From assembly GCA_018901125.1 (NCBI GenBank), contig JAHIFE010000189.1:1-64000 (forward strand): DNA of 64,000 nt, read 5' to 3'. The stretch is from Pseudomonadota bacterium (GTDB lineage: Bacteria > Desulfobacterota > Desulfobacteria > Desulfobacterales > RPRI01). Position 1 is the stretch's first letter; each line of letters begins with the position of its first letter. The position numbers and the translations under genes are program-made. This document shows positions 54,722 to 63,464 of the stretch, in pieces. A model generated the notes under the pieces. It made no database searches and was not told the origin of the DNA. It worked only from the letters and a program-made list of their open reading frames with translations.

Positions 54722-56170
54722 TTGCTTGATTTAAACAAAAACAGAATTCCCGAAAATATAAAAAAAATACATTTAATCGCTGTGTGCGGAACCGGAATGG
54801 GAGCACTTGCCTGCATGCTTAAGGACATGGGCTATGAGGTAACCGGATCTGACGAGAAGATATATCCTCCTATGAGCGATTTTCTTGCAGCAAAAGGCAT
54901 TGCTCTTATGCAAGGTTTCAGTGCCGATAATCTTTCTTGCTGCCCTGACCTTGTTGTTGTGGGAAATGCGGTAAGAAGAGATAATCCCGAAGCAGTAAAG
55001 ATGGCCGAACTGGGTTCTTGTTTCTGTTCCATGCCCCAGGCTCTGAACCGGTTTGCAGCAGATGACAAAAGCAGTCTTATTGTTACCGGAACTCATGGAA
55101 AAACAACAACAACTTCCATACTGGCATGGATACTTTACAAAGCCGGTCTTGATCCATCCTTTATGATAGGAGGCATCACAAAAAACTTTAACAGCAATTA
55201 CAGGATCGGGAAAGGAAAGTATTTTGTTGTCGAAGGTGATGAATATGATACCGCTTTTTTCGATAAAGGGCCGAAGTTTCTTCATTTTGATCCGTTAATA
55301 GCAATTCTTACAAGCATTGAATTCGACCATGCGGATATATTCAGAGATCTTGACCATGTGAAAGAAACATTTTCCAGGATGATAGAAAAAATATCTCCCA
55401 AGAGCAGTCTTATAGTATTTGACGGGGATACAAATATCAAATCTCTTATCAGCAAAAGCAGTTGTAAAATAGAAAAGTATGGAAAAAACAGCGGCTCCGA
55501 ATGGAAGCTTGGTTCTTTTCGGGTTGAACCGCCCTGGACGTTTTTTGAAGTGATGAAAAAGGGAAAGGCTTTTGGTTCATTTAAAACAAAACAAGTAGGC
55601 GAGCATAATTTACTGAATGCCCTTTCGGTTGTTGCTGCTGCAGATAATCTCAAGGTTCCGGTTGATACAATACATGAGGCACTTGAAACATTTGAGGGAG
55701 TAAAAAGAAGGCAGGAAATACGCGGCGAAAGAAAAGGCATTACCGTAATGGATGATTTTGCTCATCATCCCACCGCTGTGAAAGAAACAATAAAAGCTGT
55801 AAGGCCCTTTTACCCTGATGGGCGGATAATCGCAGTTTTTGAGCCAAGAACAAATTCAAGTATGCGAAATATTTTTCAGGATGTATATCCCCTCTCATTT
55901 GACAAGGCTGATATCATTTGCATAAGCAAGCCGCCTCTTCTTGAAAAAATACCTCCCGATGAAAGATTTTCTTCTGAAAAACTGGTAGAGGATCTTAAGG
56001 TAATGGAAAAAGACGCTTATTTTTTCAGCAACACACAATCCATAATTGAGTTTCTTGTCAAAGCAGCCAAATCAGGTGATCTTATCCTTATAATGTCAAA
56101 CGGAGGTTTTGAGAATATTCACGAAAGGCTTCTTGCCGCTTTAGGAGCTGGCTGCGGTATAGTATCGTAA
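54722..56170 (+). CDS. mpl: UDP-N-acetylmuramate:L-alanyl-gamma-D-glutamyl-meso-DAP ligase Mpl-like
   Basis: The Mur-ligase family protein has an N-terminal Rossmann domain (IAVCGTGMGALACMLKDMGYEVTGSD), the P-loop GTHGKTTTTSILAW, and the Mpl-specific VVEGDEYDTAFFDKGPKFLHF. Mpl recycles murein tripeptide onto UDP-MurNAc. The TTG at 54722 with AAAGGA upstream is the likely start; the track ORF begins inside the GNAT gene. It closes the KamA/ATP-grasp operon, perhaps by chance. Confidence 0.88.
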   Translation: MLDLNKNRIPENIKKIHLIAVCGTGMGALACMLKDMGYEVTGSDEKIYPPMSDFLAAKGIALMQGFSADNLSCCPDLVVVGNAVRRDNPEAVKMAELGSCFCSMPQALNRFAADDKSSLIVTGTHGKTTTTSILAWILYKAGLDPSFMIGGITKNFNSNYRIGKGKYFVVEGDEYDTAFFDKGPKFLHFDPLIAILTSIEFDHADIFRDLDHVKETFSRMIEKISPKSSLIVFDGDTNIKSLISKSSCKIEKYGKNSGSEWKLGSFRVEPPWTFFEVMKKGKAFGSFKTKQVGEHNLLNALSVVAAADNLKVPVDTIHEALETFEGVKRRQEIRGERKGITVMDDFAHHPTAVKETIKAVRPFYPDGRIIAVFEPRTNSSMRNIFQDVYPLSFDKADIICISKPPLLEKIPPDERFSSEKLVEDLKVMEKDAYFFSNTQSIIEFLVKAAKSGDLILIMSNGGFENIHERLLAALGAGCGIVS

Positions 56171-56190
56171 TAAACCGTTGCTTGATTGTC

Positions 56191-57501
56191 TTATCGTTTG
56201 TCTTTCTTCAGTTTATATTTAATGTCCTGCTTGACTAATGTCTCGAGAGAGGCATCAAGATAGGCTTTTTGACAATCCACCGTATCTATATTCCCATCCC
56301 GCAAAAACTTCATATACCTGCATCCTCCGAAACAAAGAGGCAGATACTCACACCCGGTGCAGTTCTCATTTTTCCAGATACCAAGATTATAAACTGAGAC
56401 ATAATCTCTTGCTCCCGTCAGAAGATCTCCTACCTCATAGCCCTTCTTGCCGATAAAGCCCGGACATTTGTATATAACGCCGTTGAAATTAACCACATAG
56501 GAGTCGGCAGACTCTACCATGCAGGTCATAGGCATCAGTTTTTGTGTATTGTATCCTCTTTTCAAAATCTCTTCCCGCAAGTACGCGGCAATGCCCGACA
56601 GCCAAGGCTCATTGATGGATGCGCAGCCGCCCATAGAGTCGGGAGGAGCAAATTCACCTTCAGGCTGTTTTGTCACGGGGTCGAACTTCACTGTGGCAAT
56701 CTTATCCGTAGTGAGCCCTTCTGTTGTGAGATAATTGAGGAGCAATGGGAATTTTTCATAGTTGTTCCTTGTATAATTTCCTCCTATGCCTATTTTTGCA
56801 ATATCACAGGTTTCCTTGATGTTTTTGATGAGGGTATCAAAGCTGCCGGCGCCCGATTTAAAAGGACGGGATTGATTATGTGTCTCGGCCGGGCCGTCCA
56901 AACATATCTTCACCCCTTGAAGCCCGAACGCAATCAGCTCCTCTGCTGTCTTTTTTGTAAAAAGAGAACCGTTGGAAACAAGAGTAAAACCGTATGAGGC
57001 GCCCCTGCTTTCGGTGAATGCTTTAAGGGAACGGGAAATATATTTAATGAGTCCTATGCTCAAAAGAGGCTCTCCTCCGTAAAAATCTATGAGGAGAGAT
57101 TTTTTATGGAGTGGAAAATTATTTTTGATGAAATCTACGAGCTGATCCGCAGTTTCGTCCGACATGTAAAGTTTCCCCTTCATGCCCCCTTCGTAACAGT
57201 ATGTGCAGGCGAAGTTGCAGTCCAGATTGAGAACAACCATGATATTCAACCCGGTTTTTTTTGCATTAATTTCATCAAAAAAACCAAGCGCCGCAAGTTT
57301 TTCCTCATCGCTATCATGAACTATCATGCCGAGTTTTGATAGCAGGGCCTCATCGGAAGAGGATAGCGCCTCGTTATTTTCTATTGCATGATAGGTCTTT
57401 TTTTTAAGAAGTATCTTTGACATCTTCAGTGTGGAAAAAAGAAGAAGATGATCGGGGCTTTCTTCGTAAGGATATGCCTTAAGATAGTTGGAAAGCTGCA
57501 T
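56191..57501 (-). CDS. radical SAM/SPASM peptide maturase (geopeptide type)
   Basis: The 436-residue enzyme has the radical SAM motif CNFACTYCYE, DFYGGEPLLS, and a C-terminal SPASM region with CASINEPW, MTCMVES, YKCPGF and the CTGCEYLPLCFGGC cluster motif. The first about 85 residues look like a peptide-recognition domain. It lies 58 bases downstream of a 40-residue Cys-Cys peptide gene with a terminator between. From memory the layout fits geopeptide maturases; that name is unverified. It should form thioether or related crosslinks on the peptide. Confidence 0.88.
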   Translation of the reverse strand: MQLSNYLKAYPYEESPDHLLLFSTLKMSKILLKKKTYHAIENNEALSSSDEALLSKLGMIVHDSDEEKLAALGFFDEINAKKTGLNIMVVLNLDCNFACTYCYEGGMKGKLYMSDETADQLVDFIKNNFPLHKKSLLIDFYGGEPLLSIGLIKYISRSLKAFTESRGASYGFTLVSNGSLFTKKTAEELIAFGLQGVKICLDGPAETHNQSRPFKSGAGSFDTLIKNIKETCDIAKIGIGGNYTRNNYEKFPLLLNYLTTEGLTTDKIATVKFDPVTKQPEGEFAPPDSMGGCASINEPWLSGIAAYLREEILKRGYNTQKLMPMTCMVESADSYVVNFNGVIYKCPGFIGKKGYEVGDLLTGARDYVSVYNLGIWKNENCTGCEYLPLCFGGCRYMKFLRDGNIDTVDCQKAYLDASLETLVKQDIKYKLKKDKR

Positions 57502-57516
57502 AATATTTACATATGG

Positions 57517-57545
57517 TTTTAAAAAAGGGGAGTCGTGCTCCCCTT
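57517..57545 (-). terminator. attenuator between RiPP precursor and maturase
   Basis: On the minus strand AAGGGGAG-CACGA-CTCCCCTT forms an 8-base stem and is followed by TTTT and an AT-rich tail. It lies 15 bases after the precursor stop and just before the maturase start. It would let precursor mRNA outnumber maturase mRNA. Confidence 0.85.
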
Positions 57546-57559
57546 CCGGTTCAGATTAT

Positions 57560-57682
57560 TCATCTATAAGGAGTTAGTGGACCCCAGCAACACATACCAT
57601 AGGCGTCTGCCATATCATTTGTATCAATGCCTTCATCAAGTACTGTGATTTCTTCTTTACTTTCTTTTTTTTCTTCTACCAT
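57560..57682 (-). CDS. RiPP precursor peptide with C-terminal Cys-Cys core
   Basis: This 40-residue ORF is missing from the track. It has a very acidic and lysine-rich leader (MVEEKKESKEE...) and a short core GMCCWGPLTPYR. The ATG at 57682 has AAGGAGG upstream. A radical SAM/SPASM maturase follows after an intrinsic terminator, and a TonB receptor gene lies upstream on the same strand. The two adjacent cysteines are the obvious modification or metal sites. It is in the right place and of the right form for a RiPP; the product is unknown. Confidence 0.82.
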   Translation of the reverse strand: MVEEKKESKEEITVLDEGIDTNDMADAYGMCCWGPLTPYR

Positions 57683-58104
57683 ACCGTGCCCCCCTCCTTT
57701 TTTGGTTGCTGTTTAAGTTACTTGTTAGTCTTTTTCTATTTGTAACCTTTACTAACACAGCGAGCAAAAAACATACCATGCATTCCGAAAATGAGCAGTT
57801 ATGGTTTAATGATTTAATGATGTATTATACAATATACTGAATTGATAATAAATATAAAATATTCAATTATTAGTTTTATTAGGTATACAGTAACACTTAT
57901 CAATTAAAATAATTGCGATACATCACATAACGTCAAAAATATACCATTTTTTGTCAATCTTTTGACAAATTTTGTATAAATCGACTATCCCTGTTCAAAC
58001 TGTTTTAAAAAAATACATACCTTAGTTTGCCAAAATCCGGGCGTCGAAGTTGGAGGCTACATTGGTAATGATGTTTAATAGTGAAAAACAGATACACAAC
58101 AATA
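57683..58104. promoter_or_regulatory. upstream region of the RiPP precursor with an operator-like dyad
   Basis: There is no gene in these 422 AT-rich bases (the 110-aa ORF overlapping 58005 is a shadow of the receptor). A perfect dyad TTTGTCAA-TCTT-TTGACAAA sits at 57950-57969 and contains TTGACA hexamers on both strands, so it could be a promoter with an operator. The spacing to a -10 is not convincing. Confidence 0.4.
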
Positions 58105-60069
58105 TTAAAAAGAGAACCGTAATCCGGCCTCAACCCATCTTTCAGGGTTTTGAATATCGCCAAAGACATATTGGGAACCGTTAAAGATATTGTGGGCCGT
58201 AAGAAATACATCCGTGGCAATATTTTCATTGGAATAAATATTCTTTTTGAGGTTAAAGTCCCAGATGAAATCATCGTAACTTGCTCCTGATGCTGAAGCA
58301 AGGTCCCACCATACATAGTGGCCGTATATCTGAGCACGGAAGGATTTTCTGTCGTCGTATTTTAACCCGATATTCCAGGTGTAAATTCCTGTAGCTCCTT
58401 CCTCGGTGGCAGGATTTATATCAACATATGCAAACCCTGTCCTAAGTGACAGATTGTACATGGAAATTGTTTCGGTTTCAAGCTCAATCCCTTGCCTCCT
58501 GCTTGTTCCGGTATTGATTATAAGATCATTAAAGGCGGGAGCTCCTCCTGCGGATGCCTCCTTTTTCAGGATATCTTTTATTTCATGGTGGAACACTGTG
58601 GCCTTGGCCCAGAGGTACCTTAAAGCGGTTGATTCTACCCCTGCCTGGTATGACCAGACTTTTTCAGGCTTAAGGGACGAATTCGGATCAAGGAACAATC
58701 CTCCCCCTGAGGTCCAGGAGAGAGGGGGAATGGTAAAGCCCCTTGCCACGGAAGCCCTTGCAATTGAATCCTCACCAAGCTGGTACGCGATTCCCAAAGA
58801 AGGGCTGGTAAAGGAGCCGGTAATGCTGTTATGATCGTAACGGATGCCGGGTGTAATCGACAATCGGTCTATTACTATTGTGTCATTGGCATATACCGCC
58901 CATTGGTCAATGTCGGGGTATGTAGACAATGTTGCCGGAGCGCCCACCGATTGGAGATATGTCCCGGAGGTAAACGTCTGATCAAGCTTTACGTTGTCGG
59001 CATCTACGCCGAATATCACGGTATGCTCTCCGTGAGCCCATACGAGTTTACCGCTTCCTCCCGTAGTTTTCTCATCATAAAGGCTATCTGAAAATAATTC
59101 CCCGGATGTTCCACGGATTCCCAGTCCTAATGCGTTATTCATTATATCGATTCTTTGCTTGAAGTGATGGAAGGATATATTTAAGTTAAGTTCACTTGCG
59201 AGAGAAGCATCAAGGGAGGCAGTTGCAAAAAAGGTGCGGCTTGTCCCGCTCGACCTTAAATCACCACTCGAAAAATTGCCGAGCCCGGTTTTCGGATCGC
59301 TGTAACCCATGCTCAGGCCTAGGGCCATATCTTCTGAAATGGGGATGTGGAACTTTGAATAAAGGCTATGATTGTTAAAATCTCTTGAAGATATCTGACC
59401 TTCGGAATATTGTCTGCCGGCATATAGATAATACCCCACAGTCTTTTCTTTTCCCAAGATCTCAGCTCTGTAATCCTGCGTATTTTTCTCACCATAAGAG
59501 ACGCTTAAAGAACCGGCAGGTTTTGAATCGGTTCCAGCCGTTTTAGTGATGATGTTGACAACACCGCCCAGAGCTGAACCCCATACCGATGATGCCGGCC
59601 CTTTTATGACCTCTATGCGATCGATGATACCTACTGGGATTGAATTGGTTTCAGGGGCCCCGCTACTCAGGAAATTCCAGGCCACCCCATCCATTTGGAC
59701 AAGAACATGTTTCGTCTCAGAACCCTGAATTTTAATCATGGAAGCAGAGCCGAAACTTCCTGTACCCTGGCTGAAAACTACAAAAAGGCCGGGTATCCTG
59801 TTAAGGACCTCTGCTACCGAATGGGCATTCATCTCCTCTATTTCTTTTGAAGTGACAACAGTTATATTTTCTGCAACCTGAGAGATGGGTTTAGGATGTC
59901 TGGTGGCCGAGACAACAAGATCCTTTTCCTTGTAAAACATGCGGAGAACTTCCATTTCTTCTTGAGACTGGGCGGCAAAAGCCCAGCACAAGGAGGTCGT
60001 TGCCAGGACAAAACAAAGCAAGAGGATGCATTGTCTATGTTTATAAAAATGACTATTTGAGAAATTCAT
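58105..60069 (-). CDS. TonB-dependent outer-membrane receptor
   Basis: The 654-residue protein has a signal peptide (about 12-32), then the TonB-box-like DLVVSATRHPKP, a plug with VAEVLNRIPGLFVV and KIQGSETKHVLVQMDGV, and a 22-strand type barrel ending in the aromatic VEAGLRFSF. It resembles BtuB/colicin-I type receptors. It is 420 bases upstream of the RiPP precursor on the same strand, so it may import the mature peptide or a metal chelate of it; that link is inference. Confidence 0.88.
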   Translation of the reverse strand: MNFSNSHFYKHRQCILLLCFVLATTSLCWAFAAQSQEEMEVLRMFYKEKDLVVSATRHPKPISQVAENITVVTSKEIEEMNAHSVAEVLNRIPGLFVVFSQGTGSFGSASMIKIQGSETKHVLVQMDGVAWNFLSSGAPETNSIPVGIIDRIEVIKGPASSVWGSALGGVVNIITKTAGTDSKPAGSLSVSYGEKNTQDYRAEILGKEKTVGYYLYAGRQYSEGQISSRDFNNHSLYSKFHIPISEDMALGLSMGYSDPKTGLGNFSSGDLRSSGTSRTFFATASLDASLASELNLNISFHHFKQRIDIMNNALGLGIRGTSGELFSDSLYDEKTTGGSGKLVWAHGEHTVIFGVDADNVKLDQTFTSGTYLQSVGAPATLSTYPDIDQWAVYANDTIVIDRLSITPGIRYDHNSITGSFTSPSLGIAYQLGEDSIARASVARGFTIPPLSWTSGGGLFLDPNSSLKPEKVWSYQAGVESTALRYLWAKATVFHHEIKDILKKEASAGGAPAFNDLIINTGTSRRQGIELETETISMYNLSLRTGFAYVDINPATEEGATGIYTWNIGLKYDDRKSFRAQIYGHYVWWDLASASGASYDDFIWDFNLKKNIYSNENIATDVFLTAHNIFNGSQYVFGDIQNPERWVEAGLRFSF

Positions 60070-60217
60070 TTCTTTTTTTCTAAAATAAATTGTGATAATA
60101 AAATAACTATACTTTCATAATATATTTTATTCATATTTTATTCAATCAATTAATTCAGTTTTTTTAAAAAAATAAGGGTCCATTTGTACTGATTCCAGGC
60201 TGCCATATGAGAATATC

Positions 60218-61120
60218 GTGATAAAATATCTTTATATATTTACAATTTTAATTTTTTTATTTTTCTGTTCTGGTTTAGCCTGGGCCAGACAGGAGGTCGT
60301 GATCGTTCAAAGCAGCAGAGTGCAGCCATACGAAGATGCAATCCAGGGTTTCAAAAGTGTATGTGATGCCCAGATTAAAAGGCTTATTATCTCAGAATTG
60401 CAAGGTGCAGATGTTGTTAGGGAGATTGATAAGATCAGTCCTGATATCGTTCTTGCAATAGGGATTGACGCCCTCTCGAAGGTTAAAAGAATTAAAAACA
60501 TCCCCGTTATCTATGTCATGGTTTTAAATCCCTGGTCCATACTCTCAGGAGAAACAAACATCGGTGGCGTAAACATGAATATACCACAGGAAGAACAGTT
60601 GGTTGTTCTTTTATCTGTAATGCCGGAAATAAAAGCTATAGGCCTTTTATATAACAAGAATAAAACAGGCCATCTTGCAAAAGAGATAAAAAATGCCGCC
60701 GGAAAATTTAGTGTTAAACTGGTAACTAAAGAGGTTTATAATTCAAAGGATGTTCCTCAATTATTAACGGATATGAAAGGAAAGATAGATGTTTTCTGGA
60801 TGCTACCGGATTTGACGGTAATTACTCCTGAAACAGTTGAGTTTATGCTTCTATTTTCCCTCGAAAACAAAATACCCATTCTTGCATTTTCAGAGAAATA
60901 TGTGGAAATGGGAGCACTAATGTCGATAAGCGTAGATGCTTTTGACATGGGTTCTCAGGCTGGAGAAATAGCTAATAAGATACTCACAGGAAGTAATGCT
61001 ATGAATACAGAGCAGGTAGATGCAAGAAAGACAATTATATCGATTAATCTTAAAGCAGCAAAGAAATTAGGAATCACTATTAAGGAAAATATTCTCAGGA
61101 AAGCAAGGATTATTAACTAA
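60218..61120 (+). CDS. ABC transporter substrate-binding protein (ABC_sub_bind/COG2984 type)
   Basis: The 300-residue protein has a signal peptide (cleaved near GLAWA) and two lobes. It shows DIVLAIGIDALSKVKRI, NIPVIYVMVLNPW and VFWMLPDLTVITPETVEF, marks of the COG2984 family. No permease or ATPase follows; instead a sensor kinase gene begins 9 bases downstream, so it may act as a ligand sensor for that kinase. The start is GTG. It is divergent from the TonB receptor. Confidence 0.82.
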   Translation: MIKYLYIFTILIFLFFCSGLAWARQEVVIVQSSRVQPYEDAIQGFKSVCDAQIKRLIISELQGADVVREIDKISPDIVLAIGIDALSKVKRIKNIPVIYVMVLNPWSILSGETNIGGVNMNIPQEEQLVVLLSVMPEIKAIGLLYNKNKTGHLAKEIKNAAGKFSVKLVTKEVYNSKDVPQLLTDMKGKIDVFWMLPDLTVITPETVEFMLLFSLENKIPILAFSEKYVEMGALMSISVDAFDMGSQAGEIANKILTGSNAMNTEQVDARKTIISINLKAAKKLGITIKENILRKARIIN

Positions 61121-61129
61121 AAGGAAAAA

Positions 61130-63448
61130 ATGAGGCTAAATTTACTAAAAACTTTGAATGAAAATTTTCGTATTAAGGTCTTTGCCGCTATTGGCTTTTT
61201 TATATTTGTTATATTTATTTCTTTTACTTCTCTCTTTATTCATCACCAGATTAAATCCCTGACAGATAACCTTATAAAAGATGGAAAAATACTATCAAGC
61301 GTTCTTGCTTACAACTCAAGGATTGGCGTATTTTCGGAAAATAAAGAGCTGCTCGAGGGTCCTGCTGAGGGAATTCTACAACAGGAAGGTGTTGTAGAAG
61401 TTTTGATATTTAATCTGGATGGGGAGCTGTTGAATAGTAAAAAAAGGTCCAGATTAAAATTATTAAAAAAATCAATTGAAAGAGATGAGCAGGAAAGACT
61501 TAAGATATTTAAGAAAATGAGAGAGTCTATTCCCCCGTTTTACCTTGAGGGTAATGGCTATATTGAATTCTGGGCACCCGTAATCTCAAGCTCCGGTCAC
61601 CTTGTGGAAGAATCTTTATTATTTATTAAGGATCCTCTTCAGAAAAATGACCGACCCATTGGATTTGTTAGTGTGACGATGGATAAGCAGATGCTTAATA
61701 AGCAGTTCAATGACATATTGATTAAGAGTATCCTGATGGGTATTCTCTTCCTGATGATTGGTTCCGTTGTAACATACTTAGTATTAAAGGGGATAACAAA
61801 ACCGCTTAACAGATTAACTGAAAGTGTTAAAATCTTTGGAATGGAAGGTGTAGTCGAGAAGGTGCCTGTTGAAACAGAGGATGAAATAGGAGAACTTGCG
61901 AAGGCTTTCAACAATATGGCTGAATCCTTAAAGAGAAGGGAAGAGGCACTACGCGAGAGCGAAACTCGCTATCGGACACTCTTTGAAAACATGGTAGAGG
62001 GATTCGCGTATTGCCGGATGCTTTTCGAGGGCAGCCAACCGAAGGACTTCGAATACCTCGTTGTCAACGAAGCATTCCAAACCCTGACGGAATTTAAGGA
62101 TGTGGTCGGGAAGAAGATCTCTGAGGTTATTCCTGGCATCCGTGAATCCGATCCCGAGTTGTTCGAGCGGTTTGCCCGGGTTGCGTTGACCGGCCAGTCC
62201 GAACGTTTCGAGTTTTATGTCACCGCCATGAACATGTGGTTTAATCTCTCGGTCTATTCTCCGATGAAGGAATATTTCGTAGTGGTGTTCGACGACATAA
62301 CCGAGCGCAAACGAACGGAAGAAGAACTTCTGAAAGCTAAGAAACTTGAATCCGTAGGGATTCTCGCTGGAGGCATAGCCCATGATTTCAATAATATACT
62401 GACAGCTATTTCAGGAAATATTTCTCTTGCCAAGACGTATATGGAGTCCGACAATAAGATATTTGATCTTCTGAGTGCGGCAGAACTTGCCTCTAAGAGA
62501 GCACAGGCACTTACAATGCAGTTACTGACTTTTGCCAAAGGGGGAACTCCGGTAAAGGAAGTTTCTTCAATTGCAAATATTCTAAAAGAATCTTCCCTCT
62601 TTGTACTGACCGGCTCAAAAGCGAGATGTGAGTTTTCGATAGCAGAAAATCTCTGGTCTGTTGAGGCCGATTCAGGGCAGATAAGCCAGGTAATCAATAA
62701 TATTGTTATAAATGCGAACCAGGCTATGCCGGAGGGAGGAGTCATACAGATTCGTGCCCGGAACGAAGAGATACAGGAGGGGCATGGACTGCCTGTTAAA
62801 CCGGGCAGATACATCGTGATCACCATCAAGGATCAGGGGGTGGGTATAGCTGAAAAGCACCTTTCCAAGATATTTGATCCTTATTTTTCAACAAAGCAGA
62901 CAGGGAGAGGCCTCGGACTTGCATCAACCTACTCTATCATCAAAAAGCACCACGGTCACATATCGGCAAACTCCTGTCAGGGTCGCGGAACCACTTTTTA
63001 CATCTACCTTCCGGCATCATACAAAGAAATTCCGGTAAAAGAAGAGCCAGCCCAGTTAACAGGAGAGGGCAAAATACTTATAATGGATGATGATAAATAT
63101 TTAACGGAAATAATGGGAGATATGTTGGAGATGCTGGGGTATGAAGCAGAGATAGCAAAGGATGGCGCTGAGGCGATTGCATTGTATAAAAAAGCCTGGG
63201 AATCGGGAAAACCCTATGATGCCGTCATTCTGGACCTGACCGTTCCCGGCAGTATGGGAGGAAAGGATGTTGTAAAGATATTGCTTGAGATAGATCCTGA
63301 AGTAAAAGCTGTTGTTTCAAGTGGCTACTCCGATGATCCGGTCATGTCAAATTTCCGTGAATATGGTTTCAAAGGCATGATGCCCAAGCCTTTTGATGTC
63401 AATGCATTGGGAAAAGTGTTAAATGATGTGATAAAAACGACAAGTTAG
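61130..63448 (+). CDS. hybrid sensor histidine kinase/response regulator
   Basis: The 772-residue protein has two membrane helices (about 19-41 and 202-224) with a periplasmic sensor between (CHASE8-like opening KSLTDNLIKDGKILSSVLAYNS). HAMP (about 225-280), PAS (about 285-400), HisKA with LAGGIAHDFNNILTAISG, HATPase with NNIVINANQAMPEGG and GRGLGLASTYSII, and a C-terminal receiver (DLTVPGSMGG, MMPKPF) follow. It is coupled to the binding-protein gene and probably senses its ligand. A sigma-54 regulator gene converges on it. Confidence 0.9.
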   Translation: MRLNLLKTLNENFRIKVFAAIGFFIFVIFISFTSLFIHHQIKSLTDNLIKDGKILSSVLAYNSRIGVFSENKELLEGPAEGILQQEGVVEVLIFNLDGELLNSKKRSRLKLLKKSIERDEQERLKIFKKMRESIPPFYLEGNGYIEFWAPVISSSGHLVEESLLFIKDPLQKNDRPIGFVSVTMDKQMLNKQFNDILIKSILMGILFLMIGSVVTYLVLKGITKPLNRLTESVKIFGMEGVVEKVPVETEDEIGELAKAFNNMAESLKRREEALRESETRYRTLFENMVEGFAYCRMLFEGSQPKDFEYLVVNEAFQTLTEFKDVVGKKISEVIPGIRESDPELFERFARVALTGQSERFEFYVTAMNMWFNLSVYSPMKEYFVVVFDDITERKRTEEELLKAKKLESVGILAGGIAHDFNNILTAISGNISLAKTYMESDNKIFDLLSAAELASKRAQALTMQLLTFAKGGTPVKEVSSIANILKESSLFVLTGSKARCEFSIAENLWSVEADSGQISQVINNIVINANQAMPEGGVIQIRARNEEIQEGHGLPVKPGRYIVITIKDQGVGIAEKHLSKIFDPYFSTKQTGRGLGLASTYSIIKKHHGHISANSCQGRGTTFYIYLPASYKEIPVKEEPAQLTGEGKILIMDDDKYLTEIMGDMLEMLGYEAEIAKDGAEAIALYKKAWESGKPYDAVILDLTVPGSMGGKDVVKILLEIDPEVKAVVSSGYSDDPVMSNFREYGFKGMMPKPFDVNALGKVLNDVIKTTS

Positions 63449-63464
63449 TAAATGAAGTCTGATT

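Noticed and set aside
58005-58337. 110-aa minus-strand ORF
   Set aside because: It is out of frame with and mostly inside the end of the TonB receptor gene, without a plausible start.
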